Below, in pieces: positions 50,173 to 56,835 of a stretch of 58,610 nucleotides of DNA. The stretch lies in IMG/VR virus record IMGVR_UViG_3300037041_000775, positions 1 to 58,610 of that record. One strand, 5' to 3'. A program made the translations under genes and the position numbers. The notes beneath the pieces were generated by a model. The model was not told where the DNA came from. It did not search any database and was given only the letters and a program-made list of their open reading frames with translations. Within the stretch, counting starts at the first letter, position 1, and the number at the start of each line of letters is the position of its first letter. The DNA is from a virus.

Positions 50173-50522
50173 GCCTTCCTCCGCGCCGGATGGGGGGTCA
50201 GTTGCGGCTTCCCGGCGTCGTCCCGGCACAGCGAGCCCACCGGGGCGCGGCAGGATGGACACGGCGCAAGGTGGGGATCGTCGTCGGCGTCGTCGGGCCG
50301 GAGCAGCACCCGCGACACTTCCAGCGTCGCCGTCACGTCGTCATAGCCGCACCCGTTGCAGTGGTGGTGAATGTGCTCGACGCAGGCCCCTTCGGCGTTG
50401 AGCGGCGGGCACGCGCGACGGCGCGTGACACTCGGGTCGCGCACGTTGTCGCACCACTGCATCACGCGGCGCGCGTCGCCGCACTTCGGGCACGCTCCAC
50501 GCTGGAAGGGGGGAAGGCTCAT
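50169..50522 (-). CDS. Zinc-ribbon protein
   Basis: 117 aa. Several Cys pairs: ACPKCG near the start, MQWC, RRACPP, CVEHIHHHCNGCG in the middle, and APCPSCRAPVGSLCRDDAGKPQLTPHPARR at the end. The last is a short treble-clef/zinc-ribbon type common in phage proteins (C-P-x-C ... G-x2-C ... H-x2-R). It probably has two or three zinc sites. A nucleic-acid-binding or transcription-modulating early protein is likely. Confidence 0.78.
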   Translation of the reverse strand: MSLPPFQRGACPKCGDARRVMQWCDNVRDPSVTRRRACPPLNAEGACVEHIHHHCNGCGYDDVTATLEVSRVLLRPDDADDDPHLAPCPSCRAPVGSLCRDDAGKPQLTPHPARRKA

Positions 50523-50595
50523 GGGCTCACGTTCCTCGCTGTCGTCATAGCCAGTACGCTGCCATTCGGCAACGCGACGGCCCCAAAACGAAGAG

Positions 50596-50620
50596 GGCCG
50601 GGGTCACTACGACCCCGGCC
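50596..50620 (-). terminator. Hairpin terminator
   Basis: Perfect 10-bp stem GGCCGGGGTC/GACCCCGGCC with a 5-nt loop. On the minus strand it is followed by CTCTTCGTTTTGG. It lies 28 bp after the stop of the 50648-50875 gene. Confidence 0.8.
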
Positions 50621-50647
50621 CCGGCGAGCCAGCCGCCCGACCCTCGC

Positions 50648-50875
50648 CTACCTGCGAAGGTAGGTGAACGTCGTGCCCGTCTCCTGCGCCGTCTCGAACA
50701 CGTCATCGAGGTCGCCCGCGCGAATGACGCGGCCGTTCGCGCCGCGCCACACGGGGGAGCCGGTGTCGTTGACGGCGGGCTGGAAGAGGATCCCGCCGAT
50801 GCAGAAGACCGCGCGAGCGTCGAAGAGGGCGTTGAAGTTGGCGGGGGTGACGGGGGCGAACATCGAAGCGAGCAT
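50648..50875 (-). CDS. Small early protein with its own promoter
   Basis: 75 aa from ATG 50875 with GAGG 5 nt upstream. MLASMFAPVTPANFNALFDARAVFCIGG, then ILFQPAVNDTGSPVWRGANGRVIRAGDLDDVFETA; a compact alpha-beta protein. It is monocistronic: promoter/operator at 50912-50939 and a strong terminator after the stop. Such an isolated, regulated small gene is typical of early host-takeover or regulatory proteins; no motif recognised. Confidence 0.78.
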   Translation of the reverse strand: MLASMFAPVTPANFNALFDARAVFCIGGILFQPAVNDTGSPVWRGANGRVIRAGDLDDVFETAQETGTTFTYLRR

Positions 50876-50911
50876 CGGAACCTCGGTGGGTTGGTGCCTT
50901 GTGGCCCATTC

Positions 50912-50939
50912 ATCATAGCCTGTTGTTGTCAGGTGACAA
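50912..50939 (-). promoter_or_regulatory. Early promoter with palindromic -35 operator
   Basis: TTGTCA (50939-50934), 16 bp, TATGAT (50917-50912). The perfect palindrome TTGTCA-CC-TGACAA lies at 50939-50926. Confidence 0.8.
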
Positions 50940-51046
50940 GGCCCGACGCAAAGAAAAACGCGCACGTCGGTAGCACTCGCGCAACGCCCCGTTGCGGCTC
51001 GAAGGCTCTCCGCTGGCTACGCTCCCCGGCGAGAGGGCGTACTGTC

Positions 51047-51484
51047 ATGGGCTTCAAGGTCACGATCCGCAAGAACGGCGCGAAGCACGGCGAAGTCCAC
51101 TACTCGTCGGAAGCCGTCGCCGTCGGCATGGCGCAGAAGATGACCGGCGGCGGCGTGAAGGCGACCGTCGAGAAGACCGGCACGAAGTCGAACCCCCGGC
51201 GTCGGCGCAATCCCGGCTGGACGGAAGCCGAACTCGTCGCGTTCCTGAAAGACCGCCCCGATGGCGTAACGGTCAAGGAACTGGTCTACGGCTTCGGCGG
51301 CACCGCGCAAGCGCACACGAAGCGGCTGGCTGCGCTGGTGACGAAGGGCGTCCTCACGCATGAACCGTGGGCCACGGGCGGCGGGCACTACCTCCTCGCG
51401 CTTCGGGCGAACCGTCGTCGCAACGGCACGACGAGCGCGAACGCGGCGGCGTCGCGGTCCATGACCCGCCAGTTCCGTCGCTAA
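51047..51484 (+). CDS. IRKNG-GEV module protein with winged-helix-like body
   Basis: 145 aa. Residues 1-40 (FKVTIRKNGAKHGEVHYSSE, then VAVGMAQKM) are paralogous to the starts of the 14988 and 51494 products. KSNPRRRRNPG is a linker. The second half (TEAELVAFLKDRPDGVTVKELVYGFGG, KRLAALVTKGVLTHEPWATGGGHYLLAL) reads as a winged helix with a beta wing. The C-terminus is MTRQFRR. A DNA-binding function is plausible for the body; the N-terminal module is unassigned. Confidence 0.8.
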   Translation: MGFKVTIRKNGAKHGEVHYSSEAVAVGMAQKMTGGGVKATVEKTGTKSNPRRRRNPGWTEAELVAFLKDRPDGVTVKELVYGFGGTAQAHTKRLAALVTKGVLTHEPWATGGGHYLLALRANRRRNGTTSANAAASRSMTRQFRR

Positions 51485-51493
51485 GGAGACGCC

Positions 51494-52291
51494 GTGGCCT
51501 ACCGCATCGTGATCCGCAAGAACGGGAAGCACCACGGCGAGGTCGGGCCGTACACGTCGAAGTCGGACGCCGACAACGACGCGCGGTTCATCAAGATCAA
51601 GCTGGCCGAGCCCGCCGATGTCGTCGTCCAGCGCGTCGAGATCGGCGGCGTGCGCTACACGCCGAAGCCGCCGAGCCCCGGCAGCGCCCCGCCGTCCCCG
51701 TCGAAGTCCAGCGCCTACAAGTCGTCGTCTTCGTCGGGGGGCTACGCCCCGAAGCCGCCGAAGTTTGACCTTTTCGGTGGTGGCGATGAGCCGTTCTTCC
51801 CCGGCGCGAAGACCTACGAAAGCAAGCCCTACGTCCCCCGCAACGCGGCGGGCGGCGTCGTCATCAACGACGACGGCATGATCCTCGTGCGCGAGCCCCT
51901 GAACCACTTCGACGGCTACGTCTGGTCGCTCCCGAAGGGCGGCGTGGACGCGGGCGAGAGTGACGAGCAGGGCGCGCTCCGCGAAGTCGAAGAAGAGACG
52001 GGCGTGCGCGCCGAGATCGTGGAGCGCATCCCCGGCGAATGGAAGGGCGGCACGTCGGTCAACCGCTACTTCCTCATGCGGCCCGTCGAGGTCACGGGGC
52101 AGTACGACGAAGAGACGGCGCAGATCGCCTTCGTCACCTACGACGAAGCGAAGGAGTTGCTGGGCCTGAGCACGAACAAGCGGGGCCGCGAGCGTGACCT
52201 CGAAGTGCTCGACGCGGGGTACGCCATGTGGATCCAGCGCCGCGAAGCCGCGAAGAAGTCGAAGAAGAACCCCCGTCACGTCTTCGCGTAA
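51494..52291 (+). CDS. Nudix hydrolase with N-terminal IRKNG-GEV module
   Basis: 265 aa, GTG with AAGGAG upstream. Residues 1-50 (YRIVIRKNGKHHGEVGPYTS, then SDADNDARF) are the shared module. A Ser/Pro/Tyr linker (about 58-100) leads to a Nudix domain (GGVVINDDGMILVREP, LPKGGVDAGESDEQGALREV, EEETGVRAE) with the complete Nudix box. The tail is KKSKKNPRHVFA. The Nudix part resembles diadenosine polyphosphate or NTP hydrolases. The fusion suggests the module targets the enzyme to a partner, perhaps the virion. Confidence 0.88.
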   Translation: MAYRIVIRKNGKHHGEVGPYTSKSDADNDARFIKIKLAEPADVVVQRVEIGGVRYTPKPPSPGSAPPSPSKSSAYKSSSSSGGYAPKPPKFDLFGGGDEPFFPGAKTYESKPYVPRNAAGGVVINDDGMILVREPLNHFDGYVWSLPKGGVDAGESDEQGALREVEEETGVRAEIVERIPGEWKGGTSVNRYFLMRPVEVTGQYDEETAQIAFVTYDEAKELLGLSTNKRGRERDLEVLDAGYAMWIQRREAAKKSKKNPRHVFA

Positions 52292-52300
52292 GGGGTCACC

Positions 52301-53635
52301 TTGATCGCACGTCCCCCGTTCAGCGGCTACTCCTTCGACACGTCGGGTGTGCTTCCCCCCGGCACGGCGGCTTCGCCGCGCATGGGGAACACCATCGTCG
52401 TGGATCAGATCAACGGCGACGATACGACGGGCGCGATCAACGGGCTCCCGTTCCAGACCGTGAACGCCGCCGTGACCTACATGGGCACGCTCGTCCTCCC
52501 GGCAGGCGGCGTGACGGTGTGGATTCTCCCCGGCACCTACACCCTGACGGCGGGCCTGACGATCCCCGACACCTGCTCACTCCGTGGCCTGTCCACGCAG
52601 ACTACGCGCATCCAGTGGGCCGCGAGCGTCCCCGGTGGCACGGCGACGCTCCTCACGATGGGCGAGAACACCCGTGTCGAAGACGTGACGCTCACGCTCA
52701 CCTCGACCAACGCGACGACGAACCTCGTGGGCGTTCGCACGCCGAACACGACGAGCAACACGTCGAAGCTGCGAACCTGTGTCGTGACCGTGAACAACGC
52801 GGGCCTCGCTGTGGGCACCAGCACGAACGTCTACGGCATCCTTGACGACGGGACGGGGACGCTCGGCCCAAGTACGTTCTCGTTCAACTTCACTCGCGCA
52901 GTCACCGTCAACGTGCTCTCCAACGGTGGGGGCGTGAAGCGCGGCGTGCTCGTGAGTGGGGCCAACGACATCACGTTCCGCGACACGAACATTTACGTCG
53001 CCGCGCCGACCGACGCGGGGTCCACCGGCTCGTACCACGGCGTCGAGACGACGAACAACGACAGCGACGCGGAGTTCCGGACCTGCTCCATCAGCGGTCC
53101 CTCGACAGCGGGCGGGTACACGGGGAGCGACATCCTCCAGACCGCCCCGACGGTCGGCGTCATCACGAACAAGGGCATCCAGTTGGGGCCGGGTGTTGAC
53201 CTCGTCAACAAAACCGCAGGTGGAAAGCCCTTCACGACCTACGTCACGCCCACGACCATCATCTACGGGTTGCAGGGAAACGTGAACGACGCGGTGCGGT
53301 ACTACTGGCCGGGGGTGCAGAACGCTGGCGATGCCACGCAGGTGTTTTACAGGTTTCAACAGAAGTCCATCGTGCAGGGCATGAGCATCAACCTGCGCGT
53401 GGCTCCCGGCGGGGCGAACAGCGTCGTCGTGACGGTGCTGAAGAGCACGACGGGTGTGGTGGGGAGCGGCGTGGCGACCGTGATGACGGCGACGGTGGCC
53501 GGGGCCAACACGTCAGCGGTGCAGTATGGCGTCAGCGTAGACTTCGCGCAGGGCGAATACCTCGCCGTGCAGACGGACGGCATCCCCGTCGCGGGAGCCG
53601 CCGCCGATATGGTGATCGAACTCGACATTTTCTGA
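52301..53635 (+). CDS. Beta-helix spike protein with RPPFSGY N-terminus
   Basis: 444 aa, TTG start with AAGGGG 5 nt upstream. N-terminus MIARPPFSGYSFDTSG parallels MLTRPPFSGYTG of the 28292 fibre. The body (GDDTTGAINGLPFQTVNAAVTYMG, ILPGTYTLTAGLTIPDTCSLRG, TRVEDVTLTLTSTNATTNLVG, GANDITFRDTNIYVA) has the period of a right-handed pectate-lyase-like beta helix. The C-terminal 120 residues form a separate beta domain (VVVTVLKSTTGVVG). It is probably a receptor-binding or polysaccharide-degrading spike. Confidence 0.85.
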   Translation: MIARPPFSGYSFDTSGVLPPGTAASPRMGNTIVVDQINGDDTTGAINGLPFQTVNAAVTYMGTLVLPAGGVTVWILPGTYTLTAGLTIPDTCSLRGLSTQTTRIQWAASVPGGTATLLTMGENTRVEDVTLTLTSTNATTNLVGVRTPNTTSNTSKLRTCVVTVNNAGLAVGTSTNVYGILDDGTGTLGPSTFSFNFTRAVTVNVLSNGGGVKRGVLVSGANDITFRDTNIYVAAPTDAGSTGSYHGVETTNNDSDAEFRTCSISGPSTAGGYTGSDILQTAPTVGVITNKGIQLGPGVDLVNKTAGGKPFTTYVTPTTIIYGLQGNVNDAVRYYWPGVQNAGDATQVFYRFQQKSIVQGMSINLRVAPGGANSVVVTVLKSTTGVVGSGVATVMTATVAGANTSAVQYGVSVDFAQGEYLAVQTDGIPVAGAAADMVIELDIF

Positions 53636-53652
53636 CCCTCGGAGCCTCCTCT

Positions 53653-54057
53653 ATGCCCCCTCGGAACCTCGACTACCCGATGCCGATGCACGGTCGCATG
53701 GTACGCCAGCGGCTGTGGGAAGTGCAGCAGGACGCCGCCGCGCTCTACGACACGCTGCGCGACGATGACCGCGTCCCGGCGTGGACGCTGGACAAGGTCG
53801 CGACCGGCGGCGACCGCATCGGACAGGTGAGCCGCTACCTGCGGTTCAAGGCGCGCAACCCGATCCAGTGGGGCGCTCCCGATGTCGGAGCGAAGCGTGA
53901 CCCGTGGGGCACCATCAAGGTGTTCGCCCTGTTCGGTGGGGCGTTGATCGCCGCGACGGCGCTCATGGCGTTCGCCGCGAAGTCGCTGGACACGATGACG
54001 CCGGTTCCGACGAAGCCGAAGCGGAAGAAGCGTCGCCCGACGTACTACGCCTTCTGA
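53653..54057 (+). CDS. Small membrane protein
   Basis: 134 aa; GGAGCC upstream. Arg/Met N-terminus, helical part (QRLWEVQQDAAALYDTLRDDDR), RYLRFKARNPIQWGAP, then one membrane helix (IKVFALFGGALIAATALMAF) and a basic tail (KPKRKKRRPTYYAF). Same plan as the virion-type proteins of the left block. It directly precedes the two wall-hydrolase genes. Confidence 0.8.
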   Translation: MPPRNLDYPMPMHGRMVRQRLWEVQQDAAALYDTLRDDDRVPAWTLDKVATGGDRIGQVSRYLRFKARNPIQWGAPDVGAKRDPWGTIKVFALFGGALIAATALMAFAAKSLDTMTPVPTKPKRKKRRPTYYAF

Positions 54058-54064
54058 GGTCACG

Positions 54065-54724
54065 ATGGCACTGCCAACGCTTCCCGACGATCCCTTCTAC
54101 GCTGCAATCTTGCGCGGCATCGGTGCGCCCGTCTCGGACAACACCCGCATGGCGCTCTACGCATGGCGGCAGGCGGAAGGCGGCGCGGCGACCTACAACC
54201 CGTTCAACACGACGAAGAAGCTGCCGGGATCGACGCTCTATGCGTCGAACACGCACGGGGTCCAGAACTACCTGACCCCGCAGCAAGGCGTCGAGGCGAC
54301 CGTCGCGACGCTGTCGCTCGGGAAGTACAGCGGCGTCGTCAACGCGCTGCGCGGTGACAAGTCGCCCGAAGAGTTTGCGGCGGCGGTCATCGCGTCCCCG
54401 TGGGGCACGAAGGATCTGCTGACGAAGGTGATTGCGATGTTCCGCCGGGGACGGCTCGTCGTGGCGTCGATCCCGGCCCGCGCCGGGGCACCGTCCATCG
54501 CGTCGCTGACACCGCCCGCCGTGCCCGCCGTGCTGCCGGAGACGCGACCCGCGAAGCCCCCGAAGCGTCGGCGCTCGGCGCTGGCGTTGTGGCTCGCGGC
54601 CGGTGGGATCACCGTCCTGCTGGGCATCGCCGCGTTCGCGCTGCTGTCGCGGACGCCGTCCCGTGCGCCCGCGATGCCTTCCGCCGCAGCGTTCCGGACG
54701 AACCGTCGGCGTCGTCGGCGTTAG
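54065..54724 (+). CDS. Membrane-anchored lysozyme-like virion hydrolase
   Basis: 219 aa. Residues 20-115 (MALYAWRQAEGGAATYNPFNTT, HGVQNYLTPQQGVEATVATL, YSGVVNALR) follow the lysozyme-like domain common in phage virion proteins, with AW-x3-EGG carrying the likely catalytic Glu. A Pro linker and basic KPPKRRRS precede one membrane helix (LALWLAAGGITVLLGIAAFALL) and a tail NRRRRRR. A wall-cutting enzyme on the virion membrane would act at entry, similar in logic to PRD1 P7; that comparison is inference. Confidence 0.8.
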   Translation: MALPTLPDDPFYAAILRGIGAPVSDNTRMALYAWRQAEGGAATYNPFNTTKKLPGSTLYASNTHGVQNYLTPQQGVEATVATLSLGKYSGVVNALRGDKSPEEFAAAVIASPWGTKDLLTKVIAMFRRGRLVVASIPARAGAPSIASLTPPAVPAVLPETRPAKPPKRRRSALALWLAAGGITVLLGIAAFALLSRTPSRAPAMPSAAAFRTNRRRRRR

Positions 54725-54733
54725 GGGAGCGGC

Positions 54734-55429
54734 ATGTACACGTCGCAGAACAAGTGGCCCGCGTCCGCTGACCGCAACGCGATCAACGTGCGGACGTTCA
54801 CCGTGCCTGTCCGCAACGGCTCAGTGAAGGTGCCGCTCCGTGCCGAAGTCGCGCCGCGCCTGACGGCGATGATCCAGTGGTGGGATCAGAACGTCGAGCC
54901 CGTCTACACGACGGGGTCGAGCGCCGGAACGTGGGGCTACGCCTACCGCACCATCAAGGGCTACACGACGACGCTGTCGAACCACGCTTCGGGTACGGCG
55001 ATTGACATCAACGCCCCGCTGCACCCGCTGGGGAAGCGCAACACCGTCCCGGCGGACAAGGCCGTAGCAATCCGCGCGAAGGCCCGTGAACTCGGGCTGC
55101 GCTGGGGCGGCGACTACGCCAACCGCCCCGACGAAATGCACTTCGAGATCAACTTCGCGCCGACGGGCACCGTGGCGCAGTCGCAGACGCAGTCGATCAC
55201 CAGCGCGGCGACGGACACGGCGGCGCTGGCGCTCGAAGCCAGCAAGGCGACGGCGCGGGCAGCGGCCCGCGACGCGAAGCGGAAGCTACAACGCAACTGG
55301 ATCGTCGTGGGCGTCGGGCTCGCTGCCGCGCTGCTGCTCTTCGGCGGCGTGGCGCTGTCGCGCCGGAAGAAACTCCCGGCGCTCCCCGCGCCTCCAGCGG
55401 CAAACCCGCGACGCCGTCGCCGTCGTTAG
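54734..55429 (+). CDS. Membrane-anchored M15-type peptidase (virion)
   Basis: 231 aa; GGGGAG upstream. The D-Ala-D-Ala carboxypeptidase-like motif is LSNHASGTAIDINAP (His and Asp ligands), with DEMHFEINF bearing the third His. An Ala-rich helix follows, then a basic patch (RDAKRKLQRN), one membrane helix (WIVVGVGLAAALLLFGGVAL) and a tail NPRRRRRR. It is paired with the lysozyme-like gene 9 bp upstream, so the two probably digest glycan and peptide bonds together during entry. It overlaps the convergent gene by 4 bp. Confidence 0.88.
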   Translation: MYTSQNKWPASADRNAINVRTFTVPVRNGSVKVPLRAEVAPRLTAMIQWWDQNVEPVYTTGSSAGTWGYAYRTIKGYTTTLSNHASGTAIDINAPLHPLGKRNTVPADKAVAIRAKARELGLRWGGDYANRPDEMHFEINFAPTGTVAQSQTQSITSAATDTAALALEASKATARAAARDAKRKLQRNWIVVGVGLAAALLLFGGVALSRRKKLPALPAPPAANPRRRRRR

Positions 55430-56304
55430 CGCCGAGCCAGCGCGGCCTTCGCGCGAGCGTAAAGTTTGGCGTCGCCGTGCTGCGCGGCGTCCTGCATCAC
55501 GTCTTCGATCTGCGCGCGGCTCATCTTCGACCACGGGATCCGGGCCTTCTGGAGGGCGTAGAACATCGCGTCCGCGCCCATGCTGTTCTTCCGCTGACGG
55601 ACGGTGCGACGACGAGGGTTGCGCTTCGGCCCCTTGCCGATGGAAACGAGGAGCGCATCGCGCTTCGGGCCGGTAGCGTCGCTCTCTTCCAGCAACACCC
55701 ATGAACCGGAATGGACACGCTTGTCAGCGATGCCCGCCGCCAGCGCGGCCTTCAGGGACACGGCGTCGTTGTCCCCGATGGCGGTGATCTCGTACCATCC
55801 CTTCGGGCCGCGCACTTCGTCGCCAAGATGGTAGCGGGGCGATGCGAGGTCGGCGGTGATGATGCCCGCTGCCGCTTCCTTCGCCGCTGCCTTTTCGGCC
55901 TTGCGCTGGGCAGCGAGCAGCTTCTTCTGCCGCTTTGCTTCGGCGGCGGCTTCTTGCTCTTCTCGCCACGCCTTCTGCCGCTTCGCGTAGCGGACATTCT
56001 CAATGGGCGCGACGGTGTGGTACAGGTAGTCCTTCAACTCCGCATATACGGGGCGCGCAGCAGCGAGGTATTCATCGTCCTGTTCGTAACCGGACGGTGT
56101 CTCTTCTTCCTCGATGTCCCCCTTGAGCGAAATCAGTAGGCGCTCGTAAGCGTTGCCAAGTTCCGTCAAGGCGTCGTCGGAGAGGGCTTCCAGCTTATGC
56201 GGCGGCGGGAAGGGGAGGGCAGCGGCCTTCGCCAGCCGCGCATACACGCTTTCGGAAGCGCGAACGGGGTTGCGGCGGCGGGTGGTGCGGCGGCGGGTCG
56301 GCAT
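55426..56304 (-). CDS. Arg-rich, coiled-coil protein with NPRRR motifs
   Basis: 292 aa; GAGG 8 nt before the ATG. N-terminus MPTRRRTTRRRNPVRAS; helical region (LEALSDDALTELGNAYERLLISLKG); strong coiled coil (about 110-150; EEQEAAAEAKRQKKLLAAQRKAEKAAAKEAAA, shown here only in part as a run of Ala/Lys/Glu); beta domain (RYHLGDEVRGPKGWYEITAIGDNDAVSL); then KRNPRRRTVRQRKN and a helical end. Basic N-terminus and mid-motif suggest DNA binding. No family recognised. Confidence 0.8.
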   Translation of the reverse strand: MPTRRRTTRRRNPVRASESVYARLAKAAALPFPPPHKLEALSDDALTELGNAYERLLISLKGDIEEEETPSGYEQDDEYLAAARPVYAELKDYLYHTVAPIENVRYAKRQKAWREEQEAAAEAKRQKKLLAAQRKAEKAAAKEAAAGIITADLASPRYHLGDEVRGPKGWYEITAIGDNDAVSLKAALAAGIADKRVHSGSWVLLEESDATGPKRDALLVSIGKGPKRNPRRRTVRQRKNSMGADAMFYALQKARIPWSKMSRAQIEDVMQDAAQHGDAKLYARAKAALARR

Positions 56305-56330
56305 GGCTCAGACCTCGGAGCGTGTAGTGT

Positions 56331-56741
56331 TTAGGCCAGTTTCTTCTGCGCGGCGCTCAGTGCGTTGAACGCTGTCTGCAAGTGCTTCGTCGCAGCGGCC
56401 AGCTTGCTGACCTCGGCCTTCGTCAAGTGCTCACGACGGAACGTCAGATCCTTGTCGATCTCGTACCCCGCCTGCGCTGAGATAACGTCTTTCGCCTGCT
56501 CGATCAGAGCGATGATGTTGCCGACGTTGCTGATGGGGTTGCGGCGGCGGTTGCCCCGCAGGCCCGCCGTCACACGCTTCCCGGCGGTAGCAGCAGCGGC
56601 CTTCGATGCGTAGGGGCCGAAGACGGCGGCGTAGCCGCCCCACGGCTGGCCTTCCGCGAAGTGTCGATCCGACTGAAAGACATCGGGGTGGACGCCCCCG
56701 TTCCCGGCGGGCATCGCGCCGACGTACCACTGCTTCTTCAT
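56331..56741 (-). CDS. Small protein with GPYxSKxxA motif and NRRRNP linker
   Basis: 136 aa; GGAGC upstream of the ATG. The N-terminal domain (WYVGAMPAGNGGVHPDVFQSD, GGYAAVFGPYASKAAAATAGKRV) contains the G-P-Y-x-S-K-x2-A pattern seen in 51494 (GPYTSKSDADNDA) and 13618 (GPYATIRAASADA). GNRRRNP links it to a helical coiled-coil end (VGNIIALIEQAKDVISAQAGYE; LAAATKHLQTAFNALSAAQKK). Function unknown. Confidence 0.78.
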   Translation of the reverse strand: MKKQWYVGAMPAGNGGVHPDVFQSDRHFAEGQPWGGYAAVFGPYASKAAAATAGKRVTAGLRGNRRRNPISNVGNIIALIEQAKDVISAQAGYEIDKDLTFRREHLTKAEVSKLAAATKHLQTAFNALSAAQKKLA

Positions 56742-56782
56742 GGTGCTGGCTCCGTCCGCGACCCTTAGCGGCCCAAAACGGC

Positions 56783-56816
56783 GAAGGCCACCGGGGACGT
56801 TGCCCCGGTGGCCTTC
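56783..56816 (-). terminator. Strong hairpin terminator
   Basis: Perfect 14-bp stem (56783-56796 with 56803-56816) and a 6-nt loop. On the minus strand GCCGTTTTGGG follows. It lies 20 bp after the stop of the DUF932 gene. Confidence 0.82.
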
Positions 56817-56835
56817 GGTTGACGAGCGGCGCGGT

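Noticed and set aside
4167-51023. Late promoters of TTGNNN...TANNNT type (for example TTGCCC-17-TAGGGT near 4170-4195)
   Set aside because: Candidates before several structural units share too little to separate from chance in GC-rich DNA.
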